Shown in pieces: positions 46,786 through 55,851 of a DNA stretch of 64,000 nt. Under the pieces are notes generated by a model, which saw only the letters and a list, made by a program, of their open reading frames with translations, did not search any database and was not told the origin of the DNA. The position numbers were made by a program, and so were the translations under genes. How positions within the stretch are numbered: position 1 is the first letter of the stretch; every line of letters starts with the position of its first letter. The stretch lies in contig NZ_CP092900.1 of the NCBI RefSeq assembly GCF_024172705.1, positions 800,119-864,118 on the forward strand. The letters are read 5' to 3'. Origin of the DNA: Candidatus Comchoanobacter bicostacola (GTDB taxonomy: Bacteria; Pseudomonadota; Gammaproteobacteria; Comchoanobacterales; Comchoanobacteraceae).

Positions 46786-47352
46786 TCATCCAACCCCAAA
46801 TGTTTTGCTTACAACGCTGAATGTTTGCAAAATATTAATTGCTAAAAAGCCACCGAAAATATGTACAAACCCTTTAGATATCGTTCCAGGCTGTGCCCCC
46901 TGACCCGTTGACTTAGAGAGGATTAAAACACCTCTGAGAAGAGCAACCATACCTATCAATTGTATCATAAAGATTAGCGGCTTCAACTGCTCTTCGAATG
47001 GATTATTTTTTGGATCTAAAGCTAAAACAGAGACATCCTTAATAGCCGTATCATTCCATACTGATTGATTCAAAACAGAAAGAAAACTAGGAAATGCCGC
47101 TAGTGCAACTCCAAGAACAATCAACATTAAAGGCCCTGTTACACCTGAATCAACATTCATGAACGCAGTGCGATGTCCCAACTTTTTTAGTCTATTTATG
47201 CCAGAGAACACTAAGCCAATTCCAACAACATAATATAAATATAAGAAGAATTCATCAGCGCCAGCAAGACCTTTCAGTATGTTTTCTCCAACTGAGGAAT
47301 CCTCTGCATAAACAACATTACAAATAAATAAAGGAACTAAAAACCCATACAC
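46786..47352 (-). CDS. icmC: Dot/Icm inner membrane protein DotE (IcmC)
   Basis: 188 aa from a GTG at 47352, which has GAGGAG 7 nt upstream and begins just after the dotF stop; the longer frame from a TTG would overlap dotF. Signal-like start (FLVPLFICNVVYAEDSS), then four hydrophobic helices with LIVLGVALAAFPSFLSVLNQ and GFVHIFGGFLAINILQTF. Position after icmG and before icmD-type genes matches icmC of Legionella. The GVALAAFP part resembles the IcmD helix, as expected since the families are related. Confidence 0.85.
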   Translation of the reverse strand: MYGFLVPLFICNVVYAEDSSVGENILKGLAGADEFFLYLYYVVGIGLVFSGINRLKKLGHRTAFMNVDSGVTGPLMLIVLGVALAAFPSFLSVLNQSVWNDTAIKDVSVLALDPKNNPFEEQLKPLIFMIQLIGMVALLRGVLILSKSTGQGAQPGTISKGFVHIFGGFLAINILQTFSVVSKTFGVG

Positions 47353-47356
47353 TGGA

Positions 47357-48055
47357 TTACTCCTCTGATCCAAAGCTTATCACTCTACCTGAGGATGTAA
47401 CTACAAGCCCTTCTATTGGTTTAATCTCAGTAATCCGTCCATAGGTTGGAACCTTATCACCTACCTTCACGGTTATATTGTTTCCATTGCGATCCATTAA
47501 CCATGCTCTACCTGATATAACAGCACGAATACGATACTCTTCTAAGACAACTTCTTTTTTAACATCAATTTTCTTTTGCTCCTCATCAATAACTCTTGAT
47601 AATTGAGTAGCGGTTCTATTCACTAATATTGATAAATCATCAATCTTTTGATCTAAAGCTTGTAATCTTGACCTAAAGTCGGTTGATTGTCTATTCAAGG
47701 AAGAAATAGAGTTTTGCAACTTATCATAATCTTCTTGCTTAACTGACTCCTCTTCTACTAAGTCAGTAAAGCCCGAAAATGCAACAGGCTCAGGCTGTAT
47801 CTCTGGTAGTGTTTCCTCAAATGAGCTTTCATCTAGCTCTACTGGTTGAATCTCATCTGATCCTCCAAATAATGAAAGGAAAAGATAGAACACTACAATA
47901 GCTCCAATTGCTGCCGGTATTCTATTGTTTTGCACAACAGCAATTACTTTTTCTATACTAAAACCACCTTGAGGACTATTTCCATACTCTTGACTTTCTT
48001 CAGAGGGGAAACTGTATTCCTGAGATTGATCGTTTTGATTTGTTTCATCTGCCAT
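47357..48055 (-). CDS. icmG: Dot/Icm core protein DotF (IcmG)
   Basis: 232 aa. An acidic cytosolic head (about 1-30) is followed by one membrane helix (about 38-57, IPAAIGAIVVFYLFLSLFGG), a coiled-coil segment (about 105-170, SISSLNRQSTDFRSRLQALD) and a small C-terminal domain (GRAWLMDRNGNNITVKVGD). The layout and position between icmE and icmC identify IcmG. The Legionella protein is about 270 aa. Confidence 0.88.
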   Translation of the reverse strand: MADETNQNDQSQEYSFPSEESQEYGNSPQGGFSIEKVIAVVQNNRIPAAIGAIVVFYLFLSLFGGSDEIQPVELDESSFEETLPEIQPEPVAFSGFTDLVEEESVKQEDYDKLQNSISSLNRQSTDFRSRLQALDQKIDDLSILVNRTATQLSRVIDEEQKKIDVKKEVVLEEYRIRAVISGRAWLMDRNGNNITVKVGDKVPTYGRITEIKPIEGLVVTSSGRVISFGSEE

Positions 48056-48077
48056 TACTTTCTCCAGCTAAATTTGA

Positions 48078-50855
48078 TTAATTTGAGTTTATATTAAAAT
48101 CATCCATGATGAGCAACCCAAAGGTAGCGCCTGATTTCATACGTACAGTTGGTGCAATATCCTGGAACTTTTGAATCTCTTCAACCATATTTTCACCAAC
48201 CTTACCTAGCCCTGCAACCAAGATCTTAGACTGAGTTACAGACCCACCTTTTGAGACACTAGTTGTGACACCACTTGCGCCATTATTGGTTGTGCTTAGC
48301 TCAGTACCCACGTTTTTGGCAACGTCATTCAACCCAGACAAGAAGGATGCTGCAAATAGACTTCCATACTTCAATAAAGCATGAGTTTCTATCTCAACAT
48401 TTTGATCGGTGTTCACGTCGACTGCAAAAACTGAGATATCTTGTGATCTAGGCGCTCTAGACTGGTTGATTCTATCAAACTTAAGCACCAGCTTATTTTC
48501 ATTTTGCTCAAACTCACCCAAAACTTTGGATCCTTTTAGTGGTCCATTAATAATCGTTGCTCTTATAGGGGATGGATCGGTAGAAACAACATCATTGTCT
48601 AACACTGCATACATAATACTTCCAGCCTTAAGATAAGAAGCATTATCAAAGCCAGTCATCCCTGGTCGATATACTCCCCCCTCTTCAGCAGAAGACAGAC
48701 CATAACTTTCAGGCGTAGATGCACTACTATTTATACTTTGAGTAGAGGCCTGATCCCATGAGCCATATAATGAAGTACTCTGCGCTTGCATCGCAGATGC
48801 TAATCGAGCAATTCTGGTATCACGTTCTTGCTGAGCGATTAAATCTTCAGTAGCAGATACTTGAGGTTGCCCCATAACCATATCTAGATCATCACCAAAT
48901 GTATCCGAGCCTAAATACCCTACACCGACTAGCTCATCTTCTGAAAAAAGCCCATCTAAGTCACCTTTGGCTACGCCAGCTAGATATAACTCTTTTGCTG
49001 AAACATTTGCTGCAACTAGTTGACGCGGAGAGACTCCTGCATCAAGCAGCTCAGATACACTCACCCCAGCATTTAGTAGTGCATTAACAGAGCAGCCATC
49101 GTCTAACAACTGCTTCACGGAGATGCCATCTTCAAGTAGTTGCTTAATTGTATCTGGGTCACAGCCCGATTGGGTAGAACCTACAGCTCTTTCATACAAA
49201 TCATCTGGGTTAACACCTGCTCGGATTAGAGCACCTTTTGAAAAGCCTGCTGATAACAGTTGTTCAGGAGTATAACCTGCCGCAATTAAAAGATCTGCAG
49301 GAACACCAGCTTTGAGCATATCTTCGGCACTAAACCCCGCACGCTTCAATTCTGCCACGGAATAACCTGCAGCAAGTAGCTCACTAATAGAAGCTCCAGC
49401 TGCACGCAATGAGCTTGCATCACACCCCATCATAAATAGGTCTTCGACAGGCACTCCACTCCTATACAGTGCGCCACAGCCAACACCGTCTCGCTTAAGA
49501 TCACGCAACGATACGCCTGCTGCTAACAGATCATTCAATGGAATACCCGCATCAACAAGATCAGCAGCAGAAAAACCAGCAGCTAATAAACTTTCAGCAT
49601 CATAGCAAGCATCTACAAGATCAGGAAGCTCAACACCTAATGAAACTAAATCTGAAGCTGAATAACCAATTACCTTCATCTGCCCAGGAGTAACACCTTC
49701 GGCAAGGAGATCGCTCGCTTTATACCCTTCAGTAGCTAGTAAGTTTGGAGAGCACCCAAGTGACAAGAGTACCTTTGCCTGAACACCAACAGCCATTTGA
49801 GATTCAACATACCTTGCATCACAAACACCGCCTTTAATCTGCGCCCTATTCTTTTCCGCAAAGCTTACATCACGTTTTGAAAACCCACCTTTAATAAGTT
49901 CGCTTGAAGATATACCTTCCGCTAATAGCTGAGATGGAGCTACACCAGCTGATGCAATCTCCTTAATTGAGTATCCTAGATCAATTAATTCACGTACAGT
50001 CACACCACCATCATACAGATCCTCAGCGCGCACACCACCAGACCTTACTTGATCTTTATCCTCTAAGGCAGTGAAAACACCTCTTGCACAATAACCACCG
50101 GCGACGACCTCACCACTTAAGATTCCGGATGCGAGTATATCATTTAAACTAACGCCAGCAGAGCGAAGGTCTGCGATAGACACACCACTATCCAGCAGTT
50201 GCTTTGGTGTAAAACCAGCAGCGAGTAGTTGACTAACACTCACACCTGCAGACAATAACTCATCTGCTGTAAAACCAGCTGAACGTAGATCAGCAACTGA
50301 AAAACCAGCCTGAAGCAACTCTTCAGCACTGTAACCCGCTGCACGTAATTCTTCAGCGCTAAAGCCTGCTGCGCGCAGCTCTGATGCTGAGTAACCACCA
50401 TTCTTAAGATCCTCAAGCGTGCAACCGTAACACTTTAGCTCACTAGCAGCAACACCCGCAGTTCTAGCCTTGATAATATTTTCCTTAGAGCATCGATCTG
50501 CATCACGCTGAAATACCTCATCTTTACGCTCCTCGAACTGCGAAGTATCAAGAGAATATTGGGGTCTAAGCAATGTAGGAAGGCTACTTTCTCCTGAACG
50601 TTCAGCCTCCATAGCCTGCTGCTTATTTTGCTCATTAATTAGCTTTGAGTACTCCGCAGAAGGATCACCCAACCCTGGTATTGACTCAATATTTGTACCC
50701 CCAGCTACTCGAGACGTTACCCCCTCCTCACTTGAACTAAAAAATAATAAATATACGACTAACAGTACCACAAACACAACAGCGCCTATGACACTATAAC
50801 GTGTATAATCTACCTTATTACCCGAACCTTTATTTGGTTTATTTAAGTCACTCAC
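48078..50855 (-). CDS. icmE: Dot/Icm core channel protein DotG (IcmE)
   Basis: 925 aa. Start at GTG (MSDLNKPNKGSG). One membrane helix at about 21-40; then a linker; then about 50 tandem ten-residue repeats (about 121-645, see separate entry); then the VirB10-like C-terminal domain (about 735-925, with YLKAGSIMYAVLDNDVVS, ATIINGPLKGSKVLGEF and ESFLSGLNDVAKNVG-like ASFLSGLNDVAKNVG). DotG forms the central channel and spans both membranes. It lies between icmK and icmG as in other dot/icm loci. It is somewhat shorter than Legionella DotG (about 1050 aa). Confidence 0.96.
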   Translation of the reverse strand: MSDLNKPNKGSGNKVDYTRYSVIGAVVFVVLLVVYLLFFSSSEEGVTSRVAGGTNIESIPGLGDPSAEYSKLINEQNKQQAMEAERSGESSLPTLLRPQYSLDTSQFEERKDEVFQRDADRCSKENIIKARTAGVAASELKCYGCTLEDLKNGGYSASELRAAGFSAEELRAAGYSAEELLQAGFSVADLRSAGFTADELLSAGVSVSQLLAAGFTPKQLLDSGVSIADLRSAGVSLNDILASGILSGEVVAGGYCARGVFTALEDKDQVRSGGVRAEDLYDGGVTVRELIDLGYSIKEIASAGVAPSQLLAEGISSSELIKGGFSKRDVSFAEKNRAQIKGGVCDARYVESQMAVGVQAKVLLSLGCSPNLLATEGYKASDLLAEGVTPGQMKVIGYSASDLVSLGVELPDLVDACYDAESLLAAGFSAADLVDAGIPLNDLLAAGVSLRDLKRDGVGCGALYRSGVPVEDLFMMGCDASSLRAAGASISELLAAGYSVAELKRAGFSAEDMLKAGVPADLLIAAGYTPEQLLSAGFSKGALIRAGVNPDDLYERAVGSTQSGCDPDTIKQLLEDGISVKQLLDDGCSVNALLNAGVSVSELLDAGVSPRQLVAANVSAKELYLAGVAKGDLDGLFSEDELVGVGYLGSDTFGDDLDMVMGQPQVSATEDLIAQQERDTRIARLASAMQAQSTSLYGSWDQASTQSINSSASTPESYGLSSAEEGGVYRPGMTGFDNASYLKAGSIMYAVLDNDVVSTDPSPIRATIINGPLKGSKVLGEFEQNENKLVLKFDRINQSRAPRSQDISVFAVDVNTDQNVEIETHALLKYGSLFAASFLSGLNDVAKNVGTELSTTNNGASGVTTSVSKGGSVTQSKILVAGLGKVGENMVEEIQKFQDIAPTVRMKSGATFGLLIMDDFNINSN
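48921..50495 (-). repeat. Decapeptide repeat array in DotG
   Basis: About 50 units of ten residues (30 bp each) with consensus [LR]-x-A-G-[YFV]-[ST]-x-x-[DE]-L, e.g. RAAGFSAEEL RAAGYSAEEL and LSAGVSVSQL. The phase is unbroken from residue 121 to about 350, and continues after short irregular units to about 645. Cysteines recur at a fixed place in several units (for example YGCTLEDL, LGCSPNLL, DGCSVNALL). DNA identity between units is moderate. Confidence 0.95.
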
Positions 50856-50857
50856 TG

Positions 50858-51757
50858 CTAAAACCCTTCCACTTTCAATTCACGAATTCGGCCATTATCC
50901 ATGACCAAAACTACTGGTGATGCTGGCATCTCATATGCACTCACTGTCCCTGAAGCCCCCTTCATTGAGGAGTGCCACGCCGGAGAAACTACAGTTAATG
51001 GAGTTCTCACATACATAACATCTCCAAACAACCAAGCCTGAGCTTGACCACCAGAAACTTTCAGCACTTGACTATTTACAGGTGAAATATTATTCAATAC
51101 ATCACTTAAGACCGGGTTGCTCGATTGGCTATAATGTGATTCCTCAGGTTTTGCAAACGGCCCATAACCTGGAACTTGAACATCTACTCGGTAGTCAACT
51201 GCTTTCTGACCAGGAATTAAAGACAGCATTACAGGTGTATTTAAACCTTGTAACATAACAGCTAGATTACCATCCTTATATAAAGACATAGGCTGAATCA
51301 TGAGCGTATTCGTCATTGATGTTTCATCTGAACCATTTTGATTCCAAACTATGTTAAAGTTTCCTGGATCACCAATATCATATGCCCTAATTGGCCATGG
51401 AGCACCTGTTTGATCTACAAACAGCACTGATGAGACCATACCCGCAGACAATCGCACAACTGGAGGAACTGCGCCAGGCTGCAAGTCAACTATGAGTGAT
51501 GAAAAAGTTGGCTTTGGAGGATCTGTTGGGGACACAGAAGCCATATTTATTTCTTTATATAACTCTTTCAACTCATCAATTTCATTAATATTTAATGGAG
51601 AAATAGATTCTTTTACCTTCTGAAAAGCTTCATTACGCTCATTTTGCTTTTCTGACATCGCATTGCCACCTGAATTATTAGCGTATTCCTGAGCATAAAC
51701 ACTCATTGGGAATAGACTTATCAAAGCAAAGACTGCCTGTATCATTTTTCTAAACAT
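50858..51757 (-). CDS. icmK: Dot/Icm outer membrane core protein DotH (IcmK)
   Basis: 299 aa. Signal peptide (about 1-22, MIQAVFALISLFPMSVYAQ). The C-terminal VirB9-like half includes FVDQTGAPWPIRAYDIGDPG, NTLMIQPMSLYKDGNLAVML and VDVQVPGYGPFA. With DotC and DotD it forms the outer-membrane core. It is shorter than the Legionella protein (about 360 aa), the loss being in the N-terminal part. It ends 2 nt before the icmE start. Confidence 0.93.
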   Translation of the reverse strand: MFRKMIQAVFALISLFPMSVYAQEYANNSGGNAMSEKQNERNEAFQKVKESISPLNINEIDELKELYKEINMASVSPTDPPKPTFSSLIVDLQPGAVPPVVRLSAGMVSSVLFVDQTGAPWPIRAYDIGDPGNFNIVWNQNGSDETSMTNTLMIQPMSLYKDGNLAVMLQGLNTPVMLSLIPGQKAVDYRVDVQVPGYGPFAKPEESHYSQSSNPVLSDVLNNISPVNSQVLKVSGGQAQAWLFGDVMYVRTPLTVVSPAWHSSMKGASGTVSAYEMPASPVVLVMDNGRIRELKVEGF

Positions 51758-51771
51758 CTAAAAACCTCTAC

Positions 51772-52410
51772 CTATGTAACACGTATACTATTCACTGCAA
51801 TCCCTGCCTTACCATCATCTAAGTCAAAGGGAACACGCCTTATATCAATTGTGGCCACTCGCCTAACATTCCTTTTCTCACTCGCACTTTCATACGTAAC
51901 CAACAATGGAACTTGAATCAGCCACGAGTATGCCCCAAGCTGCATTCCATGCTTTAGCAGTGCAGGCTTTCCTGTTACAATTGATGAAACAGATAACTTT
52001 TTGGTAATTACATCACCCAATAACTGTGATTTCAAAAAGGCAGAACTAACTGCTTGCCAACCTTCATTCGTACACAAATCTCTCATGCCATTAAAATGAG
52101 ACTCATAATTACGAAAACTAAAACTATGAAGCTCAGCTGACACAATAGAAGCCCAGCGTATCACCTCATCTTGAGACTTAACTGGCAAATCCAATAAATA
52201 CATCCCTTTAGAATCTTCTACTGGAGTAGATAAAACCTCACCATCCGACCTCATATAATAACCATCAGAAACTGCAGATGCTGAAAAGCTTACAGAGCGG
52301 CCTGAACCCATATAAAGCGCAACAGACGCACCTAAGGCGAAGAGTGCCAACAACATACTGACATCTAGAATCATATTAAACTGCTGATTACTAGAAAAAC
52401 CCACAATCAA
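51772..52410 (-). CDS. Second IcmL/DotI-like inner membrane protein
   Basis: 212 aa with one N-terminal helix (about 10-32, VSMLLALFALGASVALYMG) and a full-length IcmL-type periplasmic domain: VIRWASIVSAELHSFSFRNY, LVTYESASEKRNVRRVATID and VPFDLDDGKAGIAVNSIRV. It resembles Legionella DotI over its whole length but is more divergent than the gene upstream. It overlaps that gene by 4 nt. In Legionella this pair is DotI plus a short DotJ (IcmM); here both are full length. Confidence 0.85.
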   Translation of the reverse strand: MIVGFSSNQQFNMILDVSMLLALFALGASVALYMGSGRSVSFSASAVSDGYYMRSDGEVLSTPVEDSKGMYLLDLPVKSQDEVIRWASIVSAELHSFSFRNYESHFNGMRDLCTNEGWQAVSSAFLKSQLLGDVITKKLSVSSIVTGKPALLKHGMQLGAYSWLIQVPLLVTYESASEKRNVRRVATIDIRRVPFDLDDGKAGIAVNSIRVT

Positions 52411-53027
52411 CCCTCTGTTACAATAATGCTTTCAATGGCAATCCCTTCTGGGTTATTGACCGTACTAACTCGCTGAATGATCATATCCAACTTCACAGGG
52501 AATGCTGCTGTGCTTTGGCCCTGCTGCTTGATTAATAGCGGCATTTCCACCTTCCATAAATAGCGACCTTGTCGCAGCCCCTGCATGGTAATGACTGGAG
52601 ACCCAGTTAACTTAGCGCTCATTACTAATTTATTAGCTAATACAGCTTTTAAAATTCTAGAATCAGTGAGAGACTTCTGAAAACTCGCCCAACCAGATCC
52701 AGTAAACATAGAAGAAACAGACTGTAAATCATCTTTATAGTTTACATAGTCATAAGCATAAATTCTCAATGCAGCTTGCGAAGCCCAATTAAGCAGCTCT
52801 GCAGGCGACCTACCTGGCTCATCCAACGGCTGAACAGGAATGATACGACCATCCGTGGAAGTTGCAAAAAAGTATGGGTCTGGAGCACGGGTGTAAGCCT
52901 TGTAAGAACCAATAATACTTAAGGCATTTGTAACGCAAAGTATTAAGCACAAAGTCAGCACCTTACGATACCCATCTTGGTAAAAACTGTTCCGCAAGCG
53001 AACCTGCTCTAACGCATCATCAGCCAT
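52407..53027 (-). CDS. icmL: Dot/Icm inner membrane protein DotI (IcmL)
   Basis: 206 aa. N-terminus VRLRNSFYQDGYRKVLTLCL is the cytosolic start of DotI; one helix at about 24-44; then YFFATSTDGRIIPVQPLDEP, LNWASQAALRIYAYDYVNY and GRYLWKVEMPLLIKQQGQS. This is the canonical IcmL of the pair. In the VirB system VirB8 has the comparable role at the inner membrane. An 86-nt gap separates it from icmN. Confidence 0.93.
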   Translation of the reverse strand: MADDALEQVRLRNSFYQDGYRKVLTLCLILCVTNALSIIGSYKAYTRAPDPYFFATSTDGRIIPVQPLDEPGRSPAELLNWASQAALRIYAYDYVNYKDDLQSVSSMFTGSGWASFQKSLTDSRILKAVLANKLVMSAKLTGSPVITMQGLRQGRYLWKVEMPLLIKQQGQSTAAFPVKLDMIIQRVSTVNNPEGIAIESIIVTEG

Positions 53028-53113
53028 AAAATTATCCCTTCAGATATATAGTTCCATTATTACATATTCAAGCAAGTGCAATCAAAATAAAATTACATAG
53101 ATTGATTAACTGC

Positions 53114-53590
53114 TCATAAATCAACACTGAACCCAACCATTACAAACCGGTCTTCATTTGGATACCCCTTCCAAAAACCATAGTCATCGTTTCGCTTATA
53201 ACTTTTAACAGTAAGCGGTGCATAACTAACCTCTGCCCCTGATTGTAGAAGGATTCTCGATAACTCAACCACTTGAGAATAAGCAGTAGACCCCTCAAGC
53301 GATGTATCCTGACCTTTCACAATTGCAGCCTCAAGCTCAACAGATCCTTGAGAAGAAGAAATAACACTAGCTAACTGATCGACCAACCCACGAGCTGAAG
53401 GCCTAAAAAAGTTAGTATTACCATCAAACAGAACTGATAGTGGAATGGTAACAACAACCTGACTACCATTTTGCACTACATAGGAACTATTACTGGCCGC
53501 TGAAGCCTTCAGAGCACCTAGATTTGCTGCAAACGAAAGACTGCAGCAAAGACTAGCAACTATTAACTTAAATGAATGTGACCACCTCAT
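53114..53590 (-). CDS. icmN: Dot/Icm OmpA-like protein DotK (IcmN)
   Basis: 158 aa with an N-terminal signal peptide and an OmpA-like C-terminal domain (VTIPLSVLFDGNTNFFRPSA, then LVDQLASVISSSQGSVELEA). The position after dotL matches icmN/dotK. In Legionella it is a lipoprotein; here Cys15 and Cys16 are near the signal but no canonical lipobox is clear. The gene overlaps the dotL stop (ATGA). Confidence 0.8.
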   Translation of the reverse strand: MRWSHSFKLIVASLCCSLSFAANLGALKASAASNSSYVVQNGSQVVVTIPLSVLFDGNTNFFRPSARGLVDQLASVISSSQGSVELEAAIVKGQDTSLEGSTAYSQVVELSRILLQSGAEVSYAPLTVKSYKRNDDYGFWKGYPNEDRFVMVGFSVDL

Positions 53591-55851
53591 TTCTCTTCCT
53601 CACTATTTAAACTATTTATGAACTTTTCAGCACTACCTAAAAACTTTTCTACCTGAGCCTCATTATAATCAGCAAGCTTATAATCAGTTAACTTTAGAAT
53701 ATGATTTAGCAACCCCTCTACATATTTATTAGCATCTGCTTCAGGCATTCCTAAGAAACGCTTGGCATAAACAAATGTTGATTGAACTAGCTTTTTATTA
53801 ATAATAGGGTCATATACTTTTTGGTCATGCATATAGCGACTGAATATATTTAAATCCGTTCCTTCAGCTTCATCTCTACCTTCAGATGACGCAGCTTGAG
53901 ATGAACGAGTTAACAGTATTAGCGCATTATCTATCAATGAATCTGTTTGACCCATAACCTCTGCCACCTCATCAATTAATGCATCCTGTTCAACATTTGA
54001 TATAGCACCAACCTGCAAGACTTCAAAGTCTTCAATACCTTTGACGAAGGTAAACAAATCTACGTCAGACAGCTGCTCAACCTTCAAAAACTGATTTAAC
54101 TGCATGTACTTACACGGCTTAGGGTTAGCATAAAACGTTTTTGCACGCACAATATCTGATTTAAAGAAGATATGCGCCTCACCCAGCCCTTGATCTTTCA
54201 AGTCTAACAAATCAATTCTTGCTCGTTTTTCTGTCTTGGCAGATTTTGTATCTAAGTATGAATTAGACAAACTGTTTTGTCCTGCATTGAAGCTATCTAC
54301 AGCAGTGACATATGCTTCACCTGCGCCCTTATTGAAGAAATCAAACGTTTCTAGAGGATCTTCCAACTTCATACAAATCTTAATATTCGTGTTTGCACCA
54401 ATGGATGCAGCCTCTTCTTTAGACGCTTTTTGGAATGCAGGCAAATCCTGTCCAGCAAACACAACCGAGAAACCTAAAGACCTTGCCTGAGCTGGAACTA
54501 CCGCAAAACCCTTTACTGCATAATAACCATATTCATCCAATATACATAAAAAAGGCGTTTCAGCGTTCGTTGGCTTACTAATAATTAAATCGCGATAATC
54601 CCCCTCAACTGAATCCCCTAGACCCGCGGCCATCATAGAACGCATTGACGCAATGACCACCTTTCCTAAGTTAGATAGCTCATCAGGTGACTTTTCTAAC
54701 GCAGGTAGCAATACAACCAATATACGTCGATTTAATACCACATCTTTTAAGTCGACTTCAGCTAAGCGCGTTCTTAGAATATGGCCATATGTATCTGCAA
54801 GCGATGTGAAGATACGCGTTAACTGCATGGTAATATACCCATGCTGCTCATATACCTGTGAAACCTGCTGCCCTCGCTTTTCTTTATTATACCCAGGCAA
54901 TGTTGATAGATAATTAAGTACCGGCTCTTTAATAGCCCCAGGGTATGAAGATATATCAATAGTATATGCACCATCATCACGAATAAAGGCGTTATCTGCC
55001 ATAGCCTCTAAACGCTCTAGGGAAAAGTAATTACGAATCGTGTTTGCATCAAGTAATATATTACCCGAATCACGCATTGCAACCAGGATTTTTAACAATG
55101 CCTCAACAAAAGCAATGGCACGACCTTTCCACATATCCCCGTCATTACCACCAGACCCAGAGTCCATCATACCAGTAACTAAGTTTGCAAGCATACTAGA
55201 CGAACCCGTTGCAAACGGATTTAGCGTATTTGATAAACGCTTCTCTTGGGGGCCAATAATATCTTTAGCACCCGTCATGAAGTTGATTAAAAGCAAATCA
55301 TCTTCACGGCCTAAAAATCGCACAATAGAAAATATATTTGCATATAAACTATTATCACCCTTACCATCAACATAAATAAACCCACTCGATTGAACTAACG
55401 CATTAAACGCCAACCCAATCAAAAATACCGTTTTACCAGAACCCGTAGATCCAAAGATCAAAACGTGCGTACGCATATCCGTATCTGCAAACCAAAGCTC
55501 TTGCCCGTCTTTTTTTTCATTCCCAAAGTAATAGATCCCACTTGCTTTATTAGCCTTGCCTGTTCCTGGATTTAAATCGTTGTAATCTTTCGCTCCAGAA
55601 AATTGTGGCATTCTAAAAGGAAGTGTAACCCTACGAGTCAATATGATCATTACAAAGATAATATTTAATAGGAATACAAAATCTGCAATAACCGGTATAA
55701 ATACCGAAAATAAAGCAGTTACAGTAATCAGAATGGCTGCAGAAACTGGCTTATCAAAAAGTGCAGAAAATTTCTGCGTAATCGAACGCGTATCTCTGAT
55801 TAGAGCACTCGCACTCTGCTCTTGATTTTTATAAATCCCACGATCAGCCAT
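53587..55851 (-). CDS. icmO: Type IV coupling ATPase DotL (IcmO)
   Basis: 754 aa from the ATG at 55851 (MADRGIYKNQEQS); the frame opens two codons earlier at a TTG. Two membrane helices lie at about 35-75. Walker A is LIFGSTGSGKTVFLIGLAFN at about 130-150; Walker B is FLCILDEYGYYAVKGFA, followed by ARSLGFSVVFAGQDLPAFQ. The C-terminal tail (about 600-754) binds the adaptor proteins in Legionella. It recruits substrates to the channel. It overlaps the dotM stop by 8 nt and icmN by 4. Confidence 0.96.
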   Translation of the reverse strand: MADRGIYKNQEQSASALIRDTRSITQKFSALFDKPVSAAILITVTALFSVFIPVIADFVFLLNIIFVMIILTRRVTLPFRMPQFSGAKDYNDLNPGTGKANKASGIYYFGNEKKDGQELWFADTDMRTHVLIFGSTGSGKTVFLIGLAFNALVQSSGFIYVDGKGDNSLYANIFSIVRFLGREDDLLLINFMTGAKDIIGPQEKRLSNTLNPFATGSSSMLANLVTGMMDSGSGGNDGDMWKGRAIAFVEALLKILVAMRDSGNILLDANTIRNYFSLERLEAMADNAFIRDDGAYTIDISSYPGAIKEPVLNYLSTLPGYNKEKRGQQVSQVYEQHGYITMQLTRIFTSLADTYGHILRTRLAEVDLKDVVLNRRILVVLLPALEKSPDELSNLGKVVIASMRSMMAAGLGDSVEGDYRDLIISKPTNAETPFLCILDEYGYYAVKGFAVVPAQARSLGFSVVFAGQDLPAFQKASKEEAASIGANTNIKICMKLEDPLETFDFFNKGAGEAYVTAVDSFNAGQNSLSNSYLDTKSAKTEKRARIDLLDLKDQGLGEAHIFFKSDIVRAKTFYANPKPCKYMQLNQFLKVEQLSDVDLFTFVKGIEDFEVLQVGAISNVEQDALIDEVAEVMGQTDSLIDNALILLTRSSQAASSEGRDEAEGTDLNIFSRYMHDQKVYDPIINKKLVQSTFVYAKRFLGMPEADANKYVEGLLNHILKLTDYKLADYNEAQVEKFLGSAEKFINSLNSEEEK

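Noticed and set aside
48899..49087. Antisense frame in the DotG repeat array, rich in Leu, His and Gln
   Set aside because: A by-product of the 30-bp repeat read on the other strand.
48921..50495. Repeat array considered as CRISPR or minisatellite without coding role
   Set aside because: No identical spacer-repeat structure; the 30-bp period exactly encodes ten-residue units of DotG.
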